From assembly GCA_937874275.1 (NCBI GenBank), contig CALNAU010000245.1:1-13176 (forward strand): a DNA stretch of 13,176 nt. The letters are read 5' to 3'. Shown here in pieces: positions 6,571-12,867 of the stretch. The notes under the pieces are model-generated. The model was not told the origin of the DNA. It ran no database searches and worked only from the letters and a program-made list of their open reading frames with translations. The DNA comes from an uncultured Clostridia bacterium (GTDB lineage: Bacteria; Bacillota; Clostridia; Christensenellales; Aristaeellaceae). The translations under genes were made by a program, and so were the position numbers. Each line of letters opens with the position of its first letter. Position 1 is the stretch's first letter.

Positions 6571-7180
6571 GCTGCGCCCTCCTCAAGGCGTCCTGCCACA
6601 GCTGCAGCGCGCGCCGCGCGCTGCGCTGGCGGGTGCCGGTGGTGTCGATGACATGGTCGGCGCGGCGCCTCTTGCGCCCGACGGGCATCTGGCTGCGCAC
6701 CCGGCGGAGGGCCTGGATGAGGCTGTGCCCATCGCGGTGCATGATGCGGCGTACCTGCACGCGCGGCGGCGCGTAGGCGCACCATACCTCGTCGCAGTAG
6801 GCGTCCCAGCCCACCTCGTACAGCAGCGGCACGTCGATAACCACCGCGGGTTGGTGCGCGTTTTGCGTAATCTGGCGGCGAATTTCCTCCATCACCATTG
6901 GGTGCATGATGGCATTGAGGCGCGCCAATGCCTGCGGGTTCTTGAACACGGCTGTGCCCAGCGCCCGGCGATCCAGGCTGTCATCGGGCGCGAATACCGC
7001 ATCGCCAAAGGCCTGCCGGATGGCGGGCAAAGCGGTGCCGCCCGGCACCGTCAGCGCGTGGGAGATGGCGTCGGCGTCAATCACCGTGACGCCTGCCTCC
7101 TTTAGCGCGCGGGACAGGTTGCTCTTGCCGGTGGCGATGCCCCCGGTGAGCCCCACGACATACGGTCTATTTTGTGTCAT
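6563..7180 (-). CDS. coaE: Dephospho-CoA kinase
   Basis: CoaE phosphorylates the 3'-hydroxyl of the ribose of dephospho-CoA with ATP, the last step of coenzyme A synthesis, in the cytoplasm. The 205-residue product has the P-loop GGIATGKS at 13-20, the DAD motif at 35-37, HP at 93-94, DVPLLYE at 116-122, and the lid/adenine region RVRSQ (160-164) with ADHVIDTTGT (174-183). I start it at the ATG at 7180 because the conserved YVVGLTGG begins seven residues in; the open frame continues upstream to 7309 but only as a shadow of polA. It overlaps the polA stop by 14 bases and the transglycosylase start by 8 bases. The usual Bacillota neighbour mutM is missing between polA and coaE. Confidence 0.95.
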   Translation of the reverse strand: MTQNRPYVVGLTGGIATGKSNLSRALKEAGVTVIDADAISHALTVPGGTALPAIRQAFGDAVFAPDDSLDRRALGTAVFKNPQALARLNAIMHPMVMEEIRRQITQNAHQPAVVIDVPLLYEVGWDAYCDEVWCAYAPPRVQVRRIMHRDGHSLIQALRRVRSQMPVGRKRRRADHVIDTTGTRQRSARRALQLWQDALRRAQHV

Positions 7181-9728
7181 ACCAACTGCGCCCGGTCTTG
7201 ATATCACTGACCAGGGGAACGGACAGGTCGATGACGTTTTCCATGCTGTCGCGCAGCAGGTTGGCCACCTGGGTGGCCTCCTCCTCCAGCGCCTCGATGA
7301 GCAGCTCATCGTGCACGGTGAGAATCAGGCGGGATTTGAGGCCGCTTTCCTGCAGGCGCCGGTGCACGCGCACCATGGCGGCCTTGATGATATCGGCCGC
7401 CGTGCCCTGGATGGGCGTGTTCATGGCGGCGCGCTCACCAAAGTTGCGCAGGTTGGCGTTGCTGCTCTTCAGCTCCTTCAGCCACCGCCTGCGGCCGTAG
7501 AGCGTGGCCGCGTAGCCATTCTGGTAGCCGTCCTTCTTGGCGTTTTCCATGAAGGCCTGCACCTTGGGATAGCGCTCGAAATAGCGGGAGATAAAGTCCG
7601 CCGCCCGCTTGCGGCTGACGCCGATGTTGTTGGCCAGGCCAAAGTCGCTGATGCCGTAGACGATGCCAAAGTTGACCGCCTTGGCGGCGGAGCGCATGGC
7701 GCCGGTCACCTGCTGCATGGGCACGCCGTTGATTTCGGCGGCGGTGCGGGTATGGATGTCCTGCCCGCGGTTGAAGGCGTCGCACATGGCCTCGTCGCCG
7801 GACATATGCGCCAGCACCCGCAGCTCAATCTGCGAATAGTCGCCGTCCACCAGCACATAGCCGGGCTTGGCCACAAAGGCGCGGCGGATTTCCCGGCCCA
7901 TCTCGGTGCGGATGGGGATGTTCTGCAAATTGGGCTCGTTGCTGGAGATGCGGCCGGTGGAGGTGCCCGTCTGGTCAAAGGTGGTGTGGATGCGGCCCGT
8001 GTCATCCACCTTGCGCAGCAGGCCGTCGATGTAGGTGCCGTTGAGCTTCACAATCTGGCGGTAGGCCAGAATCTTGTCCACCGCCGGGTGCATCTCACGC
8101 AGCCCCTCCAGCGTGTCCGCGTCCGTGGACCAACCCGTGCGCGTCTTGCGGCGGCTGGGCAGACCCAGGTCCTCAAACAGCACCTTGCCCAACTGCTGCG
8201 GGCTGTTGATGTTAAAGCCCTTGACGCCGGTCAGCTGGTAGATTTCCTCCTGCAGCTGGCGGGTCTGGTCGGTAAAGCGCTGCCCCATCTCGATGAGGGG
8301 CTCGCGGTCCACCTGAAAGCCTTCCTGCTCCATGTCAAACAGCACGCGCACCAGCGGCAGCTCAATCTCCCGGTACAGGGTCTCCATGCCCTCCTGCGCC
8401 AGCTGCTGCAGCTGCGTTTTGCGCAGCCCGGCCACGCCCGGCGCGTCCACGGTGGCAAAGTTGCCCAGCGCGTAGCTGCGCTCCTGCGGGTTGTGCAGGT
8501 AGGCCAGAATCATGGTGTCATCAATCAATGTGGGCAGCGGCAGCCCGTGCCCCCGCATGCGGTGCAGCAGGCGCTTGGCATCGTGGGTAATCAGCCCGGT
8601 CTGCTGCAAGGCAGGCGCCACGGCGCGCAGGCAATCCTCCATGGTGGCGCCCTGGATGGCGCTGAACATATCCTGCTGCGCGGCACCCAGCGGCAGGCGG
8701 ATGGCCTTGTCATCAGGACCTGCCAGGCTCATGGCCTCCTCGCTCAGGCAGAGCACCAATTCCCCCTCGGGCACGCCCTTGGCAAAGGCGGCCAGCTGGG
8801 CGGCATCCTGTACCTCCCGCATCTCCACCTTGGGGGCGTCGGCCTGCTCCTGCTGCGCCTCGGGCTGGTCGGCGGTCAGGCGGGTCAGCTCGGCCGCGAT
8901 GACGTTGAGCTGGTATTGCTTCAGCCCCGGCAGCCCGCCGCGCAGGCGGGTCAGCATCCAGTCGCCAAAGGCAGCGGTGATGGGGGCCTCCCGGTCGATG
9001 GTGGCCAATTGCTTTGAAAATCGCGCCTTGTCCACATTGTCGCGCACGCGCTCGCCCAGCTTGCCCTTGATGTCCGCCGCGTGGGTCAGCACATTCTCCA
9101 GCGTGCCGTACTCATCCAGCAGCTTCACCGCCGTCTTCTCGCCCACGCCGGGGATGCCGGGGATGTTGTCGCTGCTGTCACCCATCATGCCCTTCCAATC
9201 GGGCACCTGCTCGGGCGTCACGCCAAAGTATTCCTTCACCCCGGCGGGGGTAAACAGCACGGTTTCGGAAATGCCGCGCCGGGTGAACAACATGGAGGTC
9301 TCATCGTTGACCAGCTGCAGGGCGTCCTTGTCCCCGGTAAGCAGTAGGGCGTGGATGCCCTTCTCATTGGCCTGGCGGGCCACCGTGCCCAGCAGGTCAT
9401 CGGCCTCCCAGCCGGGCAAAGTCAGCACGCCGATGCCCATGGCGGCAAGCAGCTCCTTCACCAGCGGGAATTGCAGCCGCAGCTCATCCGGTGTGGGCGC
9501 GCGGCCGGCCTTATATTCATCATAGCTGTCGTGGCGGAAGGTGGGCGCGTGGTCGTCAAAGGCCACCACGCAGTATTGGGGCCGCTGCTCGCGCAGGACG
9601 CGCAGCAGCATGCTGAAAAAGCCATGCACCGCGTTGGTGGGCACCCCATCGGCGTCCATCGGCGGCAGGGCATGAAAAGCCCGGTACATCAGGCTGTGTC
9701 CGTCTACGATTACGCAGCGCTCCTGCAA
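7167..9728 (-). CDS. polA: DNA polymerase I
   Basis: PolA fills gaps and removes RNA primers in replication and repair. The product is about 853 residues. The 5' nuclease domain occupies about 1-285, with acidic motifs VDGHS, GWEADD, LTGDKD and GDSSDNIPG. The middle 3'-5' exonuclease domain is degenerate: the usual DxE motif is replaced by CLSEE near residue 330, and the late DxxxT motif is lost, so no proofreading is expected, as in many Gram-positive PolA. The polymerase domain is intact, with motif A DYSQIELR near 630, motif B (the K/F/Y helix AAKAVNFGIVYG) near 684 and motif C VHDE near 805. A GTG at 9737 could also start the frame, but TTG at 9728 is better placed: GAGGTGAT lies just upstream and the predicted transcript starts near 9740. 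It is the first gene of a four-gene unit. Confidence 0.96.
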   Translation of the reverse strand: MQERCVIVDGHSLMYRAFHALPPMDADGVPTNAVHGFFSMLLRVLREQRPQYCVVAFDDHAPTFRHDSYDEYKAGRAPTPDELRLQFPLVKELLAAMGIGVLTLPGWEADDLLGTVARQANEKGIHALLLTGDKDALQLVNDETSMLFTRRGISETVLFTPAGVKEYFGVTPEQVPDWKGMMGDSSDNIPGIPGVGEKTAVKLLDEYGTLENVLTHAADIKGKLGERVRDNVDKARFSKQLATIDREAPITAAFGDWMLTRLRGGLPGLKQYQLNVIAAELTRLTADQPEAQQEQADAPKVEMREVQDAAQLAAFAKGVPEGELVLCLSEEAMSLAGPDDKAIRLPLGAAQQDMFSAIQGATMEDCLRAVAPALQQTGLITHDAKRLLHRMRGHGLPLPTLIDDTMILAYLHNPQERSYALGNFATVDAPGVAGLRKTQLQQLAQEGMETLYREIELPLVRVLFDMEQEGFQVDREPLIEMGQRFTDQTRQLQEEIYQLTGVKGFNINSPQQLGKVLFEDLGLPSRRKTRTGWSTDADTLEGLREMHPAVDKILAYRQIVKLNGTYIDGLLRKVDDTGRIHTTFDQTGTSTGRISSNEPNLQNIPIRTEMGREIRRAFVAKPGYVLVDGDYSQIELRVLAHMSGDEAMCDAFNRGQDIHTRTAAEINGVPMQQVTGAMRSAAKAVNFGIVYGISDFGLANNIGVSRKRAADFISRYFERYPKVQAFMENAKKDGYQNGYAATLYGRRRWLKELKSSNANLRNFGERAAMNTPIQGTAADIIKAAMVRVHRRLQESGLKSRLILTVHDELLIEALEEEATQVANLLRDSMENVIDLSVPLVSDIKTGRSWYDTK

Positions 9729-9746
9729 GCAAATCACCTCAGGCGT

Positions 9747-9775
9747 ATTGTATCATAAAGGCCCATGCGTGTAAA
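9747..9775 (-). promoter_or_regulatory. Extended -10 promoter of the polA-coaE-transglycosylase-SBP unit
   Basis: On the minus strand: -35 TTTACA (9770-9775), a 17-base spacer ending in TGA, and -10 TACAAT (9747-9752). Transcription would begin near 9740, so the leader is only about 12 bases and consists almost entirely of the ribosome site. The -35 box shares bases with the T run of the lepB terminator. Confidence 0.7.
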
Positions 9776-9801
9776 AAAGGAACCCTCTGGCAGAGGATTC
9801 C
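9773..9801 (-). terminator. Rho-independent terminator of the DUF951-lepB unit
   Basis: On the minus strand the stem pairs GGAATCCTCT with AGAGGGTTCC (one T-G wobble) around the loop GCC and is followed directly by six T (9773-9778). It lies beyond the lepB remnant, so the mRNA includes the dead copy. Confidence 0.9.
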
Positions 9802-9823
9802 AATATTGTTTGATTTCATCTCT

Positions 9824-9948
9824 TCAGCGCACCGCCCGGATGCGATTGAAGGGAAACAGCACCAGCTTGGGGTGCCCCACAATCATGTCGCCGCTGATGG
9901 GCCCAACCTCGGGATAGCGGCTGTCGTGGCTGCTGGCCCGGTTGTCCC
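9824..9948 (-). pseudogene. 3' remnant of a second lepB (signal peptidase I) gene
   Basis: Directly after the lepB stop codon, the minus strand encodes about 40 codons matching the LepB C-terminus, from DNRASSHDSR through GDMIVGHPK to NRIRAVR and its own stop (9824-9826). Aligned with 9949-10073 over 123 bases I count 19 differences (about 85% identity). Six of the 40 amino acids differ, all conservatively (for example V-V-L-P-L against V-L-F-P-F). There is no start codon, ribosome site, membrane helix, catalytic Ser or Lys. The offset between copies is 125 bases, so the fragment is not in frame with lepB. The conservative divergence suggests a former functional tandem paralog that lost its 5' part, probably by recombination between the two copies. 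Confidence 0.88.
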
Positions 9949-10650
9949 TTATCGGATCGTGCGGATGCGGTTAAGCGGCAGCACCACCAGCTTGGGGTGC
10001 CCCACAATCATATCCCCGGTGATGGGCCCCACCTCGGGGTAGCGGCTGTCGTGGCTGCTGGCGCGGTTGTCGCCGATGACAAAGTACTCATTATCGCCCA
10101 GCGTGTAAGGGCCAAAGGCGCGGCCGCCCCACTTGTCGTTGTCGATATAGGGCTCGTCCAGCATCTGGCCGTTCAGGTACACATGGCCGTCGCGCACCTC
10201 GATGTTGTCACCGGGCAGACCCATCAGGCGTTTGACAAACAACGTATGGCTGACCAGGCTCACATCCAGCGGCGCGCCCAGGCGCATGGTGGTGCTGTTG
10301 CTGCGGCCGGGGTAGCGGCAGATGATGACGTCGCCGCGCTCCAGGCGGCCCAGCAGCACCTCGGGCTTGGTGACCAGCATCACCTCGCCGTTGACCAGCG
10401 TGGTATCCATGCTGCCGCCCTGCACGCGCACGGGCTCAATCAGCAGGGCGCGCACCAGCCCGGCGATCACCACCGCGGCCACCAGCGTCAACACCCAGCT
10501 GAGGATTTCCTGCCCCACGGTCTTCTTTTTCTTCTCTTTCTTCGGCTTCTTATCCTTGCCGCCGGGCACCTGGGCCTCGTCGGGCTTGGGGGGTGTGGCC
10601 GGTTCCTGCACGGGCTGTTCTTGCTTCACCTGCTTGTCCATATCGCTCAT
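9949..10650 (-). CDS. lepB: Signal peptidase I
   Basis: LepB removes signal peptides from exported proteins on the outer face of the membrane with a Ser-Lys dyad. The 233-residue product has a long cytoplasmic N-terminus (1-47) rich in Lys, Pro and Gln, including a KDKKPKKEKKKK run at 32-43, then one membrane helix at about 48-68. Box B, with nucleophile S80 in GGSMDTTL, and box D, with general base K140 in VKRLMGLPGD, are intact, and box E GDNRASSHDSR is at 193-203. The single N-terminal helix and size fit the Gram-positive SipS type. The start overlaps the DUF951 stop by four bases (ATGA). The exported proteins in this window (secreted InlB-like protein and solute-binding protein) are plausible substrates. 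A decayed second copy of the 3' end follows immediately. Confidence 0.95.
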   Translation of the reverse strand: MSDMDKQVKQEQPVQEPATPPKPDEAQVPGGKDKKPKKEKKKKTVGQEILSWVLTLVAAVVIAGLVRALLIEPVRVQGGSMDTTLVNGEVMLVTKPEVLLGRLERGDVIICRYPGRSNSTTMRLGAPLDVSLVSHTLFVKRLMGLPGDNIEVRDGHVYLNGQMLDEPYIDNDKWGGRAFGPYTLGDNEYFVIGDNRASSHDSRYPEVGPITGDMIVGHPKLVVLPLNRIRTIR

Positions 10651-10904
10651 GTGTTTGGCTCTTCTCCTTCATCTGCGGGCTTGGGCATCAGGCCCAGGCT
10701 TACCTCGGGCGCGTCGGGCCCCTGCGTCAGCACGCGCTTGCGGCGGCGCAAAAAATCGACCCGGTCGAGCATCACCACGCGGCCGCACTTCTGGCAGCGC
10801 AGCTTGATGTCCGCCCCAATGCGGGTGACCGTCCACTCCTTGGAGCCGCAGGGATGGGGTTTGCGCATCTCCACCACGTCATGCAGCCTGATTTCTTCCG
10901 TCAT
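10647..10904 (-). CDS. DUF951 family protein (small zinc-ribbon-like)
   Basis: An 85-residue protein of the DUF951 family, widespread in Bacillota and of unknown function. The family core is clear: LHDVVEMRKPHPCGSKEW at 7-24, then GADIKLRCQKCGRVVMLDRVDF at about 30-51. C19, C37 and C40, possibly with H17, could bind zinc; the basic surface (FLRRRKR, 51-57) could bind nucleic acid, but that is inference. The Pro- and acid-rich tail (62-85) is beyond the family core. The ATG at 10904 has GGAGGT five bases upstream and places the family start correctly; the open frame to 10979 is not used because it crosses the promoter. Its stop overlaps the lepB start (ATGA), so the two are translationally coupled. 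Confidence 0.9.
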   Translation of the reverse strand: MTEEIRLHDVVEMRKPHPCGSKEWTVTRIGADIKLRCQKCGRVVMLDRVDFLRRRKRVLTQGPDAPEVSLGLMPKPADEGEEPNT

Positions 10905-10925
10905 GCCGACCTCCGCAATGCGCAC

Positions 10926-10954
10926 ATTATAGCCCCTCAGCCCCGCTTTGACAA
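10926..10954 (-). promoter_or_regulatory. Promoter of DUF951-lepB
   Basis: On the minus strand: -35 TTGTCA (10949-10954), a 17-base spacer and a perfect -10 TATAAT (10926-10931). Transcription would start near 10919, about 15 bases before the DUF951 ATG. It diverges from the promoter of the 248-residue gene, and its -35 touches the inverted repeat at 10953-10969. Confidence 0.75.
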
Positions 10955-10969
10955 CCGCCGCATGCGGTT
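10953..10969. repeat. Inverted repeat between divergent promoters (possible operator)
   Basis: AACCGC (10953-10958) and GCGGTT (10964-10969) flank CGCAT. The repeat overlaps the last two bases of the lepB-unit -35 box and lies 20 bases upstream of the -10 of the plus-strand gene, so a protein bound here could affect both. I cannot assign it to a known regulator. Confidence 0.4.
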
Positions 10970-10995
10970 TAAGCCACAAGCAAGTTGGTTATAAT
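10967..10995 (+). promoter_or_regulatory. Probable promoter of the 248-residue helical protein gene
   Basis: A perfect -10 TATAAT (10990-10995) is present, but the -35 at the right distance (GTTTAA, 10967-10972) is poor, which suggests need for an activator or another sigma factor. The ribosome site AAGGAGG (11007-11013), continuing into GTGATC, is close to a full match to the 16S rRNA tail and lies eight bases before the ATG at 11022. Confidence 0.5.
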
Positions 10996-11021
10996 ACCTG
11001 GTAGAAAAGGAGGGTGATCAC

Positions 11022-11768
11022 ATGGACGGACAGGAAAACAAAAACACCCAGAACCCCAATAACGAGGAAAACCCCCTGAAGAAGGCAGCCATGGCCACCA
11101 TCGGCGCCCTTTCCAGCGCAGTTGAAAAGGTGGCGGACGCCATCAGCGATGTGGCCACCAAGGAAAACCTTGACAAGTTTGCCAAGAAGGGCGAAGACAC
11201 CTTCAAGGTCATCAAAGAAAAGAGCGGCGACGTCTTCACCCAGGTGAAGGATTTCAGCGTCAACACCTACGAAAAGGTGAAGGACGCCGTAGACGACCCG
11301 GAGGTCAAGCAATTTACCACCACCGAGGAAGCCAAGAGTGCCCTGCACAGCGCGCTTAACGGGCTGCGTGCCACCGCCGAAAAGGGCTCGCACACGCTGT
11401 CGGATGCGGCGGCCATGGGCAAGGAAGAGTTCCATGAGCTGGCGGGCAACCTCAGCCAGGAGCTGAAGGCCGGCAAGGATCGTTTTGACAAGCTGCTGCA
11501 CCGTGTACGCACGCTGGAGGCCGAGGCCGAGGCCAAGGCAAAGCGCGAAGCGGCCGCCGACAATGACGAGGACGGCGAGATGGGCGATGGCAACATCGTG
11601 TACGATTCCGATGCGGCCCCCAAGGCCGAGGCCGACAAGGTAGAGCAGTCCCCCGTGGACGAGCAGAAGGCCTCCCCCACCGCGCCCACGGATGAAAACA
11701 ACACCAACAAGCTGCAGACCGAAAACATGAACGAGCACCTGCGCCAGCAGGTACCGCCCGAGTATTAA
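11022..11768 (+). CDS. Hypothetical cytoplasmic amphipathic-helix protein (LEA/phasin-like composition)
   Basis: I do not recognise this 248-residue protein. It has no signal peptide, membrane helix or cysteine. Residues 1-18 are Asn/Gln/Glu-rich. Residues about 19-160 are predicted to form long amphipathic helices, with Lys/Glu/Asp alternating with Val, Phe, Ala and Leu in a roughly 11-residue rhythm (for example KFAKKGEDTFKVIKEKSGD near 52-70, then VFTQVKDF and TYEKVKDA). A coiled-coil-like stretch rich in Glu/Ala/Lys lies near 154-175, and the tail (176-248) is acidic, Pro/Ala/Asn-rich and probably disordered. Similar compositions occur in LEA-type stress proteins, apolipoprotein-like and phasin-like granule or membrane-surface proteins; none is proven. 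It is monocistronic, with a very strong ribosome site, a perfect -10 box and a strong terminator, pointing to high or tightly controlled expression. Confidence 0.85.
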   Translation: MDGQENKNTQNPNNEENPLKKAAMATIGALSSAVEKVADAISDVATKENLDKFAKKGEDTFKVIKEKSGDVFTQVKDFSVNTYEKVKDAVDDPEVKQFTTTEEAKSALHSALNGLRATAEKGSHTLSDAAAMGKEEFHELAGNLSQELKAGKDRFDKLLHRVRTLEAEAEAKAKREAAADNDEDGEMGDGNIVYDSDAAPKAEADKVEQSPVDEQKASPTAPTDENNTNKLQTENMNEHLRQQVPPEY

Positions 11769-11781
11769 TCGGTACACATAC

Positions 11782-11821
11782 ACACCCCGCGGAGCATAGA
11801 GGCCGCGGGGTGTTCTTTTTT
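11782..11821 (+). terminator. Rho-independent terminator after the 248-residue gene
   Basis: An 11-base-pair perfect stem, ACACCCCGCGG (11782-11792) with CCGCGGGGTGT (11803-11813), has a ten-base loop and is followed by TCTTTTTT (11814-11821). It lies 14 bases after the stop and only 15 bases before the next ATG. Confidence 0.92.
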
Positions 11822-11836
11822 GAAGGGGGAGAAACC

Positions 11837-12133
11837 ATGCAGGACGCTCGGGTATCGGTGCTGCTGATGACGCTGCGTTTTCGCGCGCCCTGGTGCCGCA
11901 GCCTCAAGGACAAGCGCAGCGAGGTAAAGCGCGTCATCAGCCGCCTGCGCGCGGCCTTCAACGTATCGGTGGTGGAAGCCGGCCATCAGGACAGCCACAC
12001 CCTGTTTGACATCACTGTCGCCGCGCTGGCCTTTGGGCAGGCGCAGGCTGACAGCATCCGGGAAAGCATACTCCGCCTGGCACAGCGCGGGACCGAGGCG
12101 GAGTTATATGAGGAAGAGGCGGAGCTGCTGTAG
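11837..12133 (+). CDS. DUF503 family protein (YlxP-like)
   Basis: A 98-residue protein of the DUF503 family, to which B. subtilis YlxP belongs. The family features are visible: a first beta strand VSVLLMTLRF, then SLKDKRSEVKRVISRLRAAFNVSVVEAGHQD at about 22-52, and a second alpha-beta half ending near 84. The fold is a small alpha/beta domain; a role in ribosome or RNA metabolism has been suggested from its usual position in the nusA-infB operon, but here it is outside that operon. The ATG at 11837 has GGGGGAG five bases upstream; the frame to 11810 lies inside the terminator and is not used. No separate promoter is evident between the terminator and the gene, so it may depend on readthrough. 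The gene is convergent with the alkD-like gene, 35 bases away, and no terminator separates them. Confidence 0.87.
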   Translation: MQDARVSVLLMTLRFRAPWCRSLKDKRSEVKRVISRLRAAFNVSVVEAGHQDSHTLFDITVAALAFGQAQADSIRESILRLAQRGTEAELYEEEAELL

Positions 12134-12168
12134 GCAATACGGAATGGCTCATGCGTAACACATGTTGG

Positions 12169-12867
12169 TTATCTCGCTTTTAATCTGAGTGTCCGCAGGT
12201 GCGCCTTGCGCTCCTCGCTGATCACACGGCTCTCGATGGCCTTCTGGATGGCCTTGTTATGCGTCCACGGGTCCAGCCGCCGGCCTTCGATATAGGGCAG
12301 GGCGGCTTCGTATTGTTTGCCCAGCGCCGTGGCGAAGTACCAGGCCACCATCATGCGCACATAGTAGTGCTCGTCCCTCACGTCGGCCACCCAGTCCAGC
12401 AGCTCCGGGCGGAAGTGCTCGCCCAGGTAATTGCCCAGCAGCAGGCCAATGCCATAGCGCCGGGTGTAGGGATGAGCACTGTCTATCCAGCGCCGGGCGG
12501 CGGCCAGCGCCTCTTCCGGGCGTTTTTTGAACACCTTTGGCGAAAACAGGTCGCAGGTGGCCCAGTTGTCCACATGGGGCAAAAAGGACTCCGTCAACGC
12601 CATCGCCCGGTCAAAATCCTTCTCCAGCTCAATCAAAAAGCCGTGGAGGTTGTCCTCCTCATGGTAGCGGTGGGGCAGCGCCGCCATGAACACTTGACAG
12701 GCCTCCGGTTCATCGCGGTTCAGGTCGCGCGCCAGCTGCCGCAGATGCGGCACCCGGATGCCGATGACGCGTTCGGTTGCCACGGTGGGGATCAGCCTGC
12801 TGTTAAAAGCACGGTAGCCCTCATCACGGAGGGCTACCAGCCGGTTGAGCATCAGGTCACCGCTCAC
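12169..12867 (-). CDS. DNA alkylation repair protein, AlkD-like (HEAT-like fold)
   Basis: This 232-residue protein belongs to the DNA_alkylation family (AlkC/AlkD), all-helical HEAT-like glycosylases that excise N3- and N7-alkylated purines without base flipping. The key residues of Bacillus cereus AlkD have counterparts here: W102-x3-D106 in NWATCDLF matches the W109-x3-D113 pair, an Arg pair R136/R137 in YTRRYGIG lies where AlkD has its DNA-contacting Arg, and W176 in VAWYFA fits the third aromatic. The end carries the typical NKAIQKAIESRVI segment at 204-216. The GTG at 12867 has GGGGAG seven bases upstream and overlaps the upstream gene's stop (GTGA), so it is translationally coupled to it; ATG at 12852 is a weaker alternative. 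Substrate range cannot be read from the sequence. Confidence 0.92.
   Translation of the reverse strand: MSGDLMLNRLVALRDEGYRAFNSRLIPTVATERVIGIRVPHLRQLARDLNRDEPEACQVFMAALPHRYHEEDNLHGFLIELEKDFDRAMALTESFLPHVDNWATCDLFSPKVFKKRPEEALAAARRWIDSAHPYTRRYGIGLLLGNYLGEHFRPELLDWVADVRDEHYYVRMMVAWYFATALGKQYEAALPYIEGRRLDPWTHNKAIQKAIESRVISEERKAHLRTLRLKAR

Noticed and set aside
7181..7309. Upstream extension of coaE (43 extra codons)
   Set aside because: It lies wholly within the 3' end of polA, is Arg/Trp/Cys-rich, and the CoaE family starts just before the P-loop, as from the ATG at 7180.
6906..9017. 703-codon plus-strand open frame opposite coaE and polA
   Set aside because: Long only because high GC at third positions removes stops on the opposite strand; the product is His/Gly/Leu/Val-rich with no domain.
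10905..10979. Upstream extension of the DUF951 gene
   Set aside because: It would cross the -10 and -35 boxes of the unit's own promoter; the ATG at 10904 has a good ribosome site and matches the family start.
10989..11783. 264-codon minus-strand frame opposite the 248-residue gene
   Set aside because: No ribosome site and a Gly/Leu/Val-rich product; it would start at the base of a terminator stem. The plus-strand gene has a perfect -10 box, strong ribosome site and terminator.
12134..12168. Possible bidirectional terminator between the convergent DUF503 and alkD-like genes
   Set aside because: I found no stem longer than a few bases and no T run in the 35-base gap.
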